This document shows positions 36,105 through 45,042 of a stretch of 64,000 nucleotides of DNA, in pieces (position 1 is the stretch's first letter; every line of letters begins with the position of its first letter). The stretch covers positions 49,080 to 113,079 of the forward strand of contig JAFRGL010000009.1 of the NCBI GenBank assembly GCA_017433825.1. Direction: 5' to 3'. Origin of the DNA: Eubacterium sp. (GTDB lineage Bacteria > Bacillota > Clostridia > Lachnospirales > Lachnospiraceae). The notes under the pieces were generated by a model that searched no databases, had not been told where the DNA came from, and saw nothing but the letters and a program-made list of their open reading frames with translations. The position numbers and the translations under genes were made by a program.

Positions 36105-37424
36105 TTATACCGGGCTGTTCTGGCTGTTTCTGATATCCAGAAGCTTCTGCTTGAGCTGTACCTCAATCTGGCCAAGCTCATTCTCGGCATCACGTCTTCT
36201 CTGACGGCCTTCATCCTGGATACGGATAACTTCCTCAAGAGAAGTAATGAGCTGTTCGTTGCTGTAACGTACGGTCTCGATATCGATGATGCCCCGCTCG
36301 GACTGCTCGGCGATCTCGATTGTGCCCTGCTTTAAGGTGTCGGCGTTCTTCTTGATAAGGGCATTGGTCAGATCGGTAACTTCCTTGGTGGCCTCCATGG
36401 CCTGTTTGGAATGGGCAATGCCGAGGGCCAGAACCATCTGGTTCTTCCACAGCGGGATGGGGTTGGCGATGGTGGAGGAAATCTTCTCAACCATCAGGGT
36501 ATCGGAGTTCTGCACCAGACGAATCTGCGGCGCCATCTGCATGCTGATATTCCTGGTCAGTTCCAGATCATACAGCTTCTTGTCGAAACGATCGCAGAGA
36601 GCTGCGAAATCGTTGGCTGCCTGCGCATCTTCCGCAAGGCCGGTTTCTTCGGCTTTCTTCTTCATCTCCACCAGCGTGGTGCTCTGCTCTTCTTCCAGTT
36701 TCTGCCGGCCGGCGATGATGTACATGGACAGCTCCTTGAAGTATACAAGGTTGGTGTCATACATCTTGTCCAGCATGACAATATCCTTCTGCAGCTGGTT
36801 GGAGTGGGTTTCCAGTGCGCCGGTAATCTTGTCCACGTTGTTCTCCGCGGAATCATAGCGTGCCTTTAAGGTGTTGAAGTCATTGACTTTCTTCTTAATA
36901 CGTCCGAAGAGGCCTTTCTTCTGCTCTTCTTCGATCTGGAAGCCTTTCAGCTCGGTAACGAGGTTGGCAAGCATGCTGCCTACTTCGCCCAGATCCTTGG
37001 TCTTTACGCCGTCAAGGGCGGTGTCGGAGAATTCCGCAATCTTCTTCTGGGCGGAAGCGCCGTACTGAAGGATAACGGCGGAATCCTTAATGTTGATCTT
37101 CTTGGTAAAGTCGTCAATCTGCTGCTTTTCATCATCGGTCAGGTTGACATCCTGCAGATATCCCACCTTGCTGGCCGTGGACTTGGCCAGCAGGTCGCTT
37201 GCCACGTTTTCTGCCTTGTCGATGACCAGTGTAACTTTCTCGGATGCCTTTACGGGTTCCACGACTTCCGCAACGGTTTCAACCGCTTCTTCCGCCTTCG
37301 CCGCAACGGTTTCCATTGTTTCTTCCGCCTTCTCTTCTACGGTTTCAACAACTTCATCGACATCCACAACGGGTGCTTCCGGAACGCCAAGCTCCAGAAC
37401 GATTTCTTTTTTATCGTCAGACAT
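36105..37424 (-). CDS. TelA-family toxic anion resistance protein
   Basis: A 439-residue cytoplasmic helical protein of the TelA (PF05816) family. The first ~75 residues are an acidic Val/Glu/Ala-rich extension with VETV/EKAEE repeats. The family core runs from about 95 to the end: KINIKDSAVILQYGASAQKK, then IAEFSDTAL, LEEEQSTTLVEMKKKAEETG, QMAPQIRLVQNSDTLMVEKI, TIANPIPLWKNQMVLALG and TIEIAEQSERGIIDIETVRY. TelA proteins are tied to tellurite and other envelope stresses; how they act is unknown. First gene of the two-gene telA-xpaC unit. Confidence 0.92.
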   Translation of the reverse strand: MSDDKKEIVLELGVPEAPVVDVDEVVETVEEKAEETMETVAAKAEEAVETVAEVVEPVKASEKVTLVIDKAENVASDLLAKSTASKVGYLQDVNLTDDEKQQIDDFTKKINIKDSAVILQYGASAQKKIAEFSDTALDGVKTKDLGEVGSMLANLVTELKGFQIEEEQKKGLFGRIKKKVNDFNTLKARYDSAENNVDKITGALETHSNQLQKDIVMLDKMYDTNLVYFKELSMYIIAGRQKLEEEQSTTLVEMKKKAEETGLAEDAQAANDFAALCDRFDKKLYDLELTRNISMQMAPQIRLVQNSDTLMVEKISSTIANPIPLWKNQMVLALGIAHSKQAMEATKEVTDLTNALIKKNADTLKQGTIEIAEQSERGIIDIETVRYSNEQLITSLEEVIRIQDEGRQRRRDAENELGQIEVQLKQKLLDIRNSQNSPV

Positions 37425-37519
37425 TATTTCTCCTCCTCCTTAAGAGCATTTGTATAGTATTAAAATACACTATTATTCATGGAAATACAAGTCTTTCGCA
37501 CATCAAATAGCCCGGTATA

Positions 37520-38926
37520 TTACACCTCTGACAGCGGATTAGCCTGCTGCTGCACGTATTCCAGCTCCGTCCGTTTTATCAGGTTGCTGACGGCAATATA
37601 CAGCGGTATGGCCAGCACCAGGGAAAGCACGTCGGCCATGGCCTGGGCGGAACATAAGCCCTTGTCGCCCAGAAGGATCGCCAGCGGGAATACAATCGGA
37701 AGGAAGCAGATTCCCTGCCTTGCCATGCCCAGGATGATGCTGCCCCTGGCATAGCCCAGGCTGCCGCAGAACATGTTTACCACCATAACCCAGGCGTGTA
37801 TGGGCATGACGATGCACTGCATCCGGATACATAAGGTACCCAGCCGTATCAGCTCCGTATCCGCCCTGGAGAACAGGCCTATGAGAGGCTGGGCGAATAT
37901 GCCGATGGCCAGGCCCATGACCACGCCGCCTATGATGGCCACCCAGGCGCAGAATTTATAGCTTGCCTTGACACGGTCGAACCTTCTGGCGCCCCAGTTG
38001 TAGCCGGACACGGGCTGGAAGCCCTGGCCGAAGCCCAGGATAATGCCGAAGGGGAACATCATGATCTTGTTGGATACGCCGATACATGCCAGCATGGAAT
38101 CGGAGATGCCGCCGGCAAGCCTGTTCAGCACGATGGCGGAAATGATCTGGAACCCGGTCCTGAACAGGGAAGAGGAACCGACGGAAACCACCTGGTAGAC
38201 ATCCGCCTTGGTGTATTTCACGTTGCGGATGCTCAAGTGCAGTACGCTCCGCCTGCTGATATACGGGAAGATCAGGATAATAAAGCTTACCAGCTTGGAA
38301 ATAGCCGTGGCCATGGATGCACCGGCTACGCCGAAGCCCAGCCTGAAGATGAATATCGGATCCAGGAAGCAGTTCAGGATGCCGCCGAAGCCCATGCCGA
38401 TCATGGAAAGCATCGCGCTGCCCTCGGCACGCAGGCACTGGTTCATGACGAAACTGGTGGCCATGAACGGCGCGGCGTACAGGATATAGGTCGCGTACTG
38501 GATGGCGTACGTCTCACAGGTGGGTGTGGAGCCCAGAAGATGGACCAGCGGCACAATGAAAATCTTACCAATAATCAGGATGCCCAGGCCGAAGAAGAAG
38601 GCCGTAAACCAGCAGGTGGAAAGCACCCGGTCCGCACCGTCTTTTTTTCTTGCACCCAAAAGCCTTGCGATAAAGCTGTTGGCGCCGACAGCCAGCATGG
38701 AGCCGGCCATCATGATGATGGAATCCAGGGACGCATTGACCGAAACCGCCGCCGTGGCGTTGGTGCCCAGGGAACTGACGAAGAAGGTGTCCGCCAGGGA
38801 ATAGATGCTGGTCATCAGCATGGAGACCATGGTGGGAAGGGAAAGCTTGATAATCAGCTTGTTGATTGGCGCTTCCAGCATACGGTTGGAAAGCTTTGCC
38901 TCATTCTGCGTGTTTACATTTGCCAT
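37520..38926 (-). CDS. MATE-family multidrug/cation efflux transporter
   Basis: A 468-residue inner membrane protein with 12 hydrophobic helices. MATE features are LSLPTMVSMLMTSIYSLADT in helix 1, SLGTNATAAVSVNASLDSII, the internal repeat with GGILNCFLDPIFIFRLGFG, GVSNKIMMFPFGIILGFGQG and FQPVSGYNWGARRFDRV. It should export drugs or metabolites in exchange for Na+ or H+. The longer open frame begins at 39034, but GGAGGAAAAAA precedes the chosen ATG directly and the extra 36 residues do not look like the family. No local gene hints at the substrate. Confidence 0.93.
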   Translation of the reverse strand: MANVNTQNEAKLSNRMLEAPINKLIIKLSLPTMVSMLMTSIYSLADTFFVSSLGTNATAAVSVNASLDSIIMMAGSMLAVGANSFIARLLGARKKDGADRVLSTCWFTAFFFGLGILIIGKIFIVPLVHLLGSTPTCETYAIQYATYILYAAPFMATSFVMNQCLRAEGSAMLSMIGMGFGGILNCFLDPIFIFRLGFGVAGASMATAISKLVSFIILIFPYISRRSVLHLSIRNVKYTKADVYQVVSVGSSSLFRTGFQIISAIVLNRLAGGISDSMLACIGVSNKIMMFPFGIILGFGQGFQPVSGYNWGARRFDRVKASYKFCAWVAIIGGVVMGLAIGIFAQPLIGLFSRADTELIRLGTLCIRMQCIVMPIHAWVMVVNMFCGSLGYARGSIILGMARQGICFLPIVFPLAILLGDKGLCSAQAMADVLSLVLAIPLYIAVSNLIKRTELEYVQQQANPLSEV

Positions 38927-39113
38927 TTTTTTCCTCCGGATTGAACGCTGTATAAAAACGAAAACCGATAAAACATACCTTTTAATTTTAATAATTATAG
39001 ATGCATCCGAAAATAATGCAAGGGATTTTCGCACAAACCGGCCCGTTTCTACTTATTTAAATAACCGAACCGTTTAATTTCCCGTGCTCTTTGCTTTTAC
39101 GCCTATATACGCC

Positions 39114-39142
39114 TTGACCGTTCTGCTGCTTTGTTGTAAGAT
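39114..39142 (+). promoter_or_regulatory. candidate promoter of the DASS transporter gene
   Basis: TTGACC, 17-base spacer, TAAGAT, about 50 bases before the start codon. Confidence 0.5.
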
Positions 39143-39190
39143 GCAGTCATTCAAATGCGAGTGCATTATTTCTCCCGAACGGAGGCTTTT

Positions 39191-40603
39191 ATGAGTACGT
39201 CTGCTGTAATCAAAAAGAGGCAGATAGTAGGTATTATTGCCGCTGTCATCCTTCTTGCCGCCATGTTCTTCATTCCGGCAACAGAACTTCTGCCGCCTGC
39301 CGCCCGGAACATGCTCTGCGTCATGCTGGCCGTCATTGTGATGCTGGTAACGGAGGTCTTCCCCCTGGGAATCACCTGCCTTTTAGGCATCGCCATGATG
39401 TATTTCTTCCGGTGCGTGGATTCGGTTCCCGCAGGCCTTACCGGTTTTACGAATGCCACCCTCTTCTTCGTCCTGGCCTCCTTCGGCATTTCCAAAGCCC
39501 TCACTGTCGTCCCGGTATCAAAGCGGCTCCTGCTGTTCCTGATGCGGAAATTCGGCAAAAACATCAACCGGCTGCTTTTTGCCATCATGCTGGTGACCGC
39601 CCTTTTATCCTCGGTAATCTCCAATGTGGCAGCCGCCGCTGTCTTCATCCCGATCATCACCCAGTTCCTGACTGTCTACGAAAATGAGGAAGACCGAAAA
39701 AAAACGGCCAGGGCCTATATGATCGCCCTGCCCGTTGCAAGTATGATCGGCGGCATGATGACTCCCGCCGGCTCTTCCATCAATATGCTGGCCATCTCCA
39801 TGCTGGAGAAATACGCCGGAATGACCATCCCCTTCGTCAAATGGATGATCATGGGTATCCCGCTTACGGTTGTCCTCCTGCCCGTGGCCTGGCTTTTGTG
39901 CGTAAAGGTGTTTAAGCCTGCGCCGCTTTCCGCGGAGAAAATCAACGGCTACATCGACAGGGTCATGACGGAAATTCCCGGAAAAATGACCGGTAAGGAA
40001 AAATACGTGCTGGTCATCCTTTTCGCAATGCTGGTTTTATGGATCACCAGCTCCTGGGTGCCGGTCCTGAATATTACGGCCGTGGCCCTGGTGGGCCTGA
40101 TGCTGTATTTCCTGCCCGGGAAGATGCAGGTTCTGACCTGGAAGGATTTCACCTCTTCGGTTTCCCTGGAGGCGTTTCTTCTGATGGGCACCATGATTTC
40201 CATGGGCAGCGTCATCTCCTCCTCCGGGCTGTCCGGCTGGATTTCCGCGGTAATTTTCCCGGCTTCCCTGAATACGGCCACGCCGTTGTTCCTGATGTTC
40301 GTGGCTGTCATCACCTTCGTGCTGCTGATCCCGATCCCGGTGGCCCCGGCTCTTATCACCATGCTGGCGTCGCCGCTCATCCTCCTGGCCCAGGGCAGCG
40401 GAATATCCCCGGCGCTCACCATGGCGGTCTTCGGCCTGTGCGCCTGCAACTGCTACCTGCTGCCGCTGGATACGGTACCGCTTATGACCTACGCCACGGG
40501 GGCTTACGACATGTTCGACATGCCGAAGGCCACCGCTGCCGTGCAGGTCGTGATGATTGTGCTCAGCTCGCTGTGGCTGTCCGTGTGCGGAAGGCTTCTG
40601 TAG
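39191..40603 (+). CDS. DASS/SLC13-family anion symporter
   Basis: A 470-residue inner membrane protein of the divalent anion:sodium symporter family, with the two inverted halves. The first half has TSVISNVAAAA-type text (LLSSVISNVAAAAVFIPIIT) and TPAGSSINMLAISM, corresponding to the first Ser-Asn-Thr clamp. The second half has the long SVSLEAFLLMGTMISMGSVI helix and IPVAPALITMLASPLI. Members import dicarboxylates, citrate or sulfate; the second Ser-Asn-Thr motif is weakly preserved here, so the substrate is open. GGAGG lies 7 bases before ATG 39191; an ATG 36 bases upstream lacks a ribosome site. Its stop is 3 bases from the converging PfkB gene. Confidence 0.85.
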   Translation: MSTSAVIKKRQIVGIIAAVILLAAMFFIPATELLPPAARNMLCVMLAVIVMLVTEVFPLGITCLLGIAMMYFFRCVDSVPAGLTGFTNATLFFVLASFGISKALTVVPVSKRLLLFLMRKFGKNINRLLFAIMLVTALLSSVISNVAAAAVFIPIITQFLTVYENEEDRKKTARAYMIALPVASMIGGMMTPAGSSINMLAISMLEKYAGMTIPFVKWMIMGIPLTVVLLPVAWLLCVKVFKPAPLSAEKINGYIDRVMTEIPGKMTGKEKYVLVILFAMLVLWITSSWVPVLNITAVALVGLMLYFLPGKMQVLTWKDFTSSVSLEAFLLMGTMISMGSVISSSGLSGWISAVIFPASLNTATPLFLMFVAVITFVLLIPIPVAPALITMLASPLILLAQGSGISPALTMAVFGLCACNCYLLPLDTVPLMTYATGAYDMFDMPKATAAVQVVMIVLSSLWLSVCGRLL

Positions 40604-40606
40604 TTT

Positions 40607-41518
40607 TTACCAAAGCCCGCCGGGACGTTCGGTGGAAAGGCTGGCGGCTTTGCAGGCAGCGCCTGCGATACCGGAAAGCTCCTGAAGGTTCAGATCTTCG
40701 GGGGCTTTTCCCGTTTTCAGCAGATAATAAACCGCCGTACCGCCGAAAATATCCCCTGCGCCTGTGGTATCCACCGGCACCACCTCCGGAGCGCTGACAA
40801 AGCCCGCCGCGTTCCGGTTTTCAAAGGCTGCGCCTTTGCTGCCGCAGGTGACAAATGCCAGTTTCACATCATAGTCTTTTACGAGTATGCGTGCCGCCTC
40901 TTCCGGCCCGCAGCCGAAGAGGAATTCCCCCTCTTCGTCACTGATCTTCACCACGTCGGCCGCGGAAACGGCCCAGAGCATCTGCCTTTTTGCCTCGTCC
41001 AGATCACGCCACAAAGGTTTTCTGAGATTCGGATCGCAGGTAACAAGCTTTCCCGCCGCCTTCGCGTAGGAGACTGCCTTGACCGTGGCGCTCCTGGCGG
41101 GCTCGTCCGTCAGGCTTAGGGTGCCGAAATGGAAAACCCGGGCACTGTCAATCAGGGAAAGGTTCATTTCCGGAAAAGAAATCTGCGTATCCGCGCCGGG
41201 CTTTCTCGCAAAGGAAAAATCCCGATCGCCTTTTTCATCCAGCGTCACGAAAGCCAGCGTGGTAAAAAATTCCTTCGAGACCAGTACGCCGGAAGTATCG
41301 ATGCCCACGCCTTCCAGGGTTTTCACCAGCAGCCGGCCGAACACGTCGTCCCCCACCTTCGCCAGCATGGCCGTCCTTCCGCCGCAGCGGTTCACGGCAG
41401 CGAGGAAATTGGCCGGCGCTCCGCCGGGATGGGCCTGCATCAGAGGATAGCCGTCCGCATCCGCGCCGAGCATGGAAAAATCTATCAGGGCTTCGCCCAG
41501 GGCAACTACATCAAACAC
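40607..41518 (-). CDS. PfkB-family carbohydrate kinase (fructokinase-like)
   Basis: A 303-residue cytoplasmic ribokinase-fold sugar kinase. Signature 1: HPGGAPANFLAAVNRCGG near residue 31-48 (substrate Gly-Gly and Asn). Signature 2: VPVDTTGAGDIFGGTAVYYL (about 250-269), with the catalytic Asp in GAGD and the anion hole. ATP-side motifs such as FVTCGSKGA are also present. The opening MFDVVALGEALIDF is typical of bacterial fructokinases, so ATP-dependent phosphorylation of fructose is the best guess; other ketoses cannot be excluded. It stands alone and converges with the DASS gene. Confidence 0.9.
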   Translation of the reverse strand: MFDVVALGEALIDFSMLGADADGYPLMQAHPGGAPANFLAAVNRCGGRTAMLAKVGDDVFGRLLVKTLEGVGIDTSGVLVSKEFFTTLAFVTLDEKGDRDFSFARKPGADTQISFPEMNLSLIDSARVFHFGTLSLTDEPARSATVKAVSYAKAAGKLVTCDPNLRKPLWRDLDEAKRQMLWAVSAADVVKISDEEGEFLFGCGPEEAARILVKDYDVKLAFVTCGSKGAAFENRNAAGFVSAPEVVPVDTTGAGDIFGGTAVYYLLKTGKAPEDLNLQELSGIAGAACKAASLSTERPGGLW

Positions 41519-41572
41519 TTCATACCCCTCCTTTATTTCAAATCCTTCCTTCCCGCCGGGACGGAAGCGCTC

Positions 41573-43567
41573 TTAATCCGTTTCTTTAAGGAAACGGCTG
41601 AACCATTCGGTAATTTCCTTAAGACGGCGCACCCGGTGCTTCGGTTTTCCGGATCGGGAAAGCTCATGGTTTTCACCCTTGAAAATGCACATTCTGGCTT
41701 CCACGCCGTGGTCCTTGATGGCGGTAAACATCTGTATGCCCTCCGAAAGCGGGCAGCGGTAATCCTGATCGGAATGGATGAAAAGCGTGGGGGTTTTCAC
41801 TCTGTCCGCGTATTTGAGCGGACTCTGATCCCAGAGCTTCTCCGTCCGGGTCCAGGGCGTTCCGCCCGCCTGGTCTCCGGCAAAGAAATAGCCGATGTCG
41901 CTGGTCTCGTAGAAAGCAAGCCAGTTGGCAATGCTTCTCTGGGAAGCCGCCGCCGCAAACCGGTCCGTATGGCCGATAATCCAGTTGGTCATAAACCCGC
42001 CGTAGCTTCCGCCGGTAACGCCGACACGGGCCGGGTCAATCTGCGGGTATCTTTTCAGGACTTCGTCCGTAAACTGCATGATGTCCTCATAATCCGGGCC
42101 GCCGTATATCCCCCGGATATCGGCGAACGTGTCGCCCCGGCCGTCTCCGCCCACCGGATTGCAGAAGAAGACAAAATATCCCTCAGACGCCCACAGCTGC
42201 ATTTCATGGAAATAGCAGCTTCCGTAGACCGTCTTCGGCCCGCCGTGCACATCCAGGATTGCCGGATAGGTCTTATTTTCATCAAAATCCGCAGGCTTCA
42301 TGACCCAGCCGTCTATCTCCACGCCCCGGTCATCCGTAAAGGTGAACGGTTCCGGCCTGCTGTATTCATATTCCGCGCAAAGATCGGTATTGAACTGTGT
42401 CAGCTGCCGGATATTCCCCTTTGCATCCATGGCGTACAGCTCGCTTCCGCCGTTGTCTTCCAAAGCGATAAAGGCAAAACCGTCTTCGTAAAAATCCAGC
42501 CCGGTAATGTTCATTTCCCGATCTGTCAGCCTTCCGACCGTACCGGAAGCCAGATCCAGCACGGATATGGCGGAATGACTGCGCACAGTATCCGTAAAAT
42601 ACAGCCTGCCGTCCTTCACCGGGCAGTCCGAACCGAATTCCTCCCCGCCCGCTTTGACGTCGCTGCCCACGGAATTGTAGAAGGAACATTCTCCTTCCGT
42701 ATAAACCGCCTTCCACTCACCTGCCGTCCGCAGGAAAACCGACACGTTCTGGTTCAGTCCGAAACGGTCCGCCGTATTGATAAGCGCCGCAATGCCGCCG
42801 TCCGGCAGAAGCCAGGCGGCTTCATGGCTTGCGTTATCGGAAAGGCTGATATCTTCTTCTTCGAAGGTCTCCTTATCCATCAGAAGCAGCCGGTTGAACA
42901 GGGAAGACCTGCCGGCGGTTTTCAGGGATTCGGCCAGTATCAGCTTTCCTCCCTGCGCATCCGTAATCCGTATATCCCTGCCCTTGGCGGTGACTGCCTT
43001 CAGTTCCCCGTTTTCATAGAGATACACCCGGTCATAGTTTCCGTTTACAAAGCCCGGTCCGTTGAAATAGAAGGGGATTTCGTCGACAACCTGGTAGTCC
43101 GCCTCCTCCTTCATCCGCGCCGCAGCCTTTTCTTCGTCACCCTTCTCCTGCTCCAGGAAAGTATCCCACAGTGTATTTTCCGTAGCCTGCACGAAATACC
43201 GTCCTTTTCCGTCCGGATAAATCTTCCCGGCACGCACGTTCAGGGTAAACGCGGGCACCGCCTCGCCCCCGTCATAGGGAAGCAGGTAAAAAACCGTGCG
43301 GGGAAGGCCTTTTTCCTGCGCTTCTTTTTCGGCTTTTGTCCTGGCTGCGGCAAAAAGGATCCCCTCTTCCGTCAGCGTAAAGCTGCCCATATCGCCCAGG
43401 GCCGTGAGGCGTTTCACCTTTCCGTCCTTTAAAACGCAGAGGTCGTTTTTATAGTTGTTTTCCGTCATATCCGCGGTCTTTACGCAGAAATACAGATCCT
43501 TTCCCCGCGCCTTTAGGCTGTGGGGCATTTTAAACCGCGAAAAATGCTCGTAATCTACTTTTTTCAT
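41573..43567 (-). CDS. S9-family serine peptidase (acylaminoacyl/dipeptidyl peptidase type)
   Basis: A 664-residue cytoplasmic peptidase. The first ~400 residues are beta-propeller-like, and the last ~260 form an alpha/beta hydrolase. The nucleophile Ser is in GVTGGSYGGFMTNW (G-x-S-x-G-G), the Asp in FIHSDQDYRCP and the His in GENHELSRSGKPKHR. The sequence IIGHTDRFAAAASQRSI after the elbow and VDGWVMKP-type text (EIDGWVMKPADFDENKTYPA) before it mark the S9C branch. It should remove N-terminal dipeptides or acylated residues from short peptides. GGAG is 9 bases upstream of the chosen ATG; the longer frame from 43630 has no ribosome site. Confidence 0.93.
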   Translation of the reverse strand: MKKVDYEHFSRFKMPHSLKARGKDLYFCVKTADMTENNYKNDLCVLKDGKVKRLTALGDMGSFTLTEEGILFAAARTKAEKEAQEKGLPRTVFYLLPYDGGEAVPAFTLNVRAGKIYPDGKGRYFVQATENTLWDTFLEQEKGDEEKAAARMKEEADYQVVDEIPFYFNGPGFVNGNYDRVYLYENGELKAVTAKGRDIRITDAQGGKLILAESLKTAGRSSLFNRLLLMDKETFEEEDISLSDNASHEAAWLLPDGGIAALINTADRFGLNQNVSVFLRTAGEWKAVYTEGECSFYNSVGSDVKAGGEEFGSDCPVKDGRLYFTDTVRSHSAISVLDLASGTVGRLTDREMNITGLDFYEDGFAFIALEDNGGSELYAMDAKGNIRQLTQFNTDLCAEYEYSRPEPFTFTDDRGVEIDGWVMKPADFDENKTYPAILDVHGGPKTVYGSCYFHEMQLWASEGYFVFFCNPVGGDGRGDTFADIRGIYGGPDYEDIMQFTDEVLKRYPQIDPARVGVTGGSYGGFMTNWIIGHTDRFAAAASQRSIANWLAFYETSDIGYFFAGDQAGGTPWTRTEKLWDQSPLKYADRVKTPTLFIHSDQDYRCPLSEGIQMFTAIKDHGVEARMCIFKGENHELSRSGKPKHRVRRLKEITEWFSRFLKETD

Positions 43568-43645
43568 GAAAATACTCCTTATGCATAAAAGTTCCGCAGA
43601 TATGATAGCATTTTGCGCTTCTTTTGGCAATCCGGGACAATACCC

Positions 43646-43675
43646 TTTACTGAACCGCAGGGGAAATGATATACT
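43646..43675 (+). promoter_or_regulatory. candidate promoter of the aldo/keto reductase gene
   Basis: TTTACT, 18-base spacer, TATACT (or TTACTG with 17). Transcripts would begin near 43682 and open with a TGGCCGT/ACGGCCA hairpin (43684-43708), placing a stem at the very 5' end of the mRNA. Confidence 0.45.
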
Positions 43676-43728
43676 TCTTGCGGTGGCCGTTCCTTAAATT
43701 TACGGCCATTTAAGAAAGAAGGAAAGAA

Positions 43729-44907
43729 ATGCAATACAGAAAAGACAGATACGGAAAAGATATCTCTGTGCTGGGCTACGGCTGCATGCGTTTTACCGCG
43801 TCCGGCGGCAAAATCGACCTGGACAAGGCGGAAAAAGAGATCAGAGCTGCCATAGACGGCGGGGTCAATTATTTCGATACCGCCTATATCTATCCCGGAA
43901 ATGAAGCAGCCCTGGGCACCATTCTGTCCCGTACGGGCCTGCGTGACAAAATCAATATCGCCACCAAGCTCCCCCATTATTTCCTGAAGAAGACGGAAGA
44001 TTTCGACAAATATTTCGACGAAGAGCTGAAAAGGCTGCAGACAGACCACGTGGACTATTACCTCTTCCACATGCTGACCGATGTGAAGGCCTGGGAAAGA
44101 CTTATCGGTCTCGGCGCACTGGACTGGATAAAAGAGAAAAAGGATGCCGGACAGGTCCGGCAGTTCGGCTTCTCCTACCACGGCAATTCCGACATGTTCA
44201 TCCGCATCCTCGATGCCTATGACTGGGATTTCTGCCAGATTCAGTACAACTATCTGGACGAAAATTCCCAGGCCGGCGTCACCGGCCTGAAATATGCCGC
44301 GTCGAAGGGCATCCCGGTTATCATCATGGAGCCTTTGCGGGGCGGCCGTCTGGTAACCAACCTCCCGAAGACAGCGAAAAAGCTGTTTGAGGATGACAAT
44401 CCCGCCCTTTCTCCCGCCATCCGGGCTTTTCTCTGGCTGTGGAACCAGCCGGAGGTTACCTGCACCCTTTCCGGCATGAATTCACTGGAAATGGTGGAGG
44501 AAAATGTGCGTGCCGCTTCGGAAATCACGCCCGGCAGCCTCACGGAGAAGGATATGGCACTCTATGCTGCGGTTATCCGGGAAATCAACGCCTCCATGAA
44601 AGTGGGCTGCACCGGCTGCCGCTACTGCATGCCCTGCCCGAAAGGCGTGGACATTCCCGGCGCTTTTGCCGCCTATAACGCCATCCCCCTGGACGGCAAA
44701 CGGGCTGCTTTCGTCGAGTATTTCAAGAATACGGCTATCCGCAGGGATTATACCGGTGTGTCCAACTGCATCGGCTGCGGCGCCTGCGAGCAGCACTGCC
44801 CCCAGGGCATTTCCATCAGGGAAGAACTGAAGAACGTGAAGAAGGCCCTGGAAGGCCCCGTCTACCGTATCGGCCGCAAGCTCGTCCCGCTGATTATGAA
44901 GTATTGA
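43729..44907 (+). CDS. aldo/keto reductase with C-terminal 2x[4Fe-4S] ferredoxin domain
   Basis: A 392-residue cytoplasmic oxidoreductase. Residues 1-275 form the AKR barrel: YGCMRFTASGGKIDL, NYFDTAYIYPGNEAAL (catalytic Asp and Tyr), IATKLPHYF (Lys) and YYLFHML (His). Residues about 280-375 carry two cysteine clusters, CTGCRYCMPCPKGVDIPG and CIGCGACEQHCPQG, each fitting a [4Fe-4S] site. This fused type is common in anaerobes and probably passes electrons between ferredoxin and a carbonyl substrate, which is not known. GGAAAG-type ribosome site precedes the ATG. Single gene with its own promoter. Confidence 0.93.
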   Translation: MQYRKDRYGKDISVLGYGCMRFTASGGKIDLDKAEKEIRAAIDGGVNYFDTAYIYPGNEAALGTILSRTGLRDKINIATKLPHYFLKKTEDFDKYFDEELKRLQTDHVDYYLFHMLTDVKAWERLIGLGALDWIKEKKDAGQVRQFGFSYHGNSDMFIRILDAYDWDFCQIQYNYLDENSQAGVTGLKYAASKGIPVIIMEPLRGGRLVTNLPKTAKKLFEDDNPALSPAIRAFLWLWNQPEVTCTLSGMNSLEMVEENVRAASEITPGSLTEKDMALYAAVIREINASMKVGCTGCRYCMPCPKGVDIPGAFAAYNAIPLDGKRAAFVEYFKNTAIRRDYTGVSNCIGCGACEQHCPQGISIREELKNVKKALEGPVYRIGRKLVPLIMKY

Positions 44908-44968
44908 CCACCTTTTTTAACGGAAAAATTAAGAGTTTTTTACCATAAAATTAAGTTTTCCGACCCCC

Positions 44969-44997
44969 TTGCATTCTGCAGATAAATCCACTATATT
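44969..44997 (+). promoter_or_regulatory. sigma-A promoter of the O-acylation cluster
   Basis: TTGCAT, 17-base spacer, TATATT; good spacing and a 5-of-6 -10 box. About 45 bases ahead of the SGNH gene. Confidence 0.65.
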
Positions 44998-45042
44998 TTG
45001 TATAGCTGATAAACAGCAAACACATTTTCTTGAGGTATCAGC

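Noticed and set aside
41129-43432. 767-residue open frame on the plus strand
   Set aside because: It lies wholly antisense to the S9 peptidase and PfkB genes, which have full catalytic motifs. It has no recognisable domain and arises from codon bias on the other strand.
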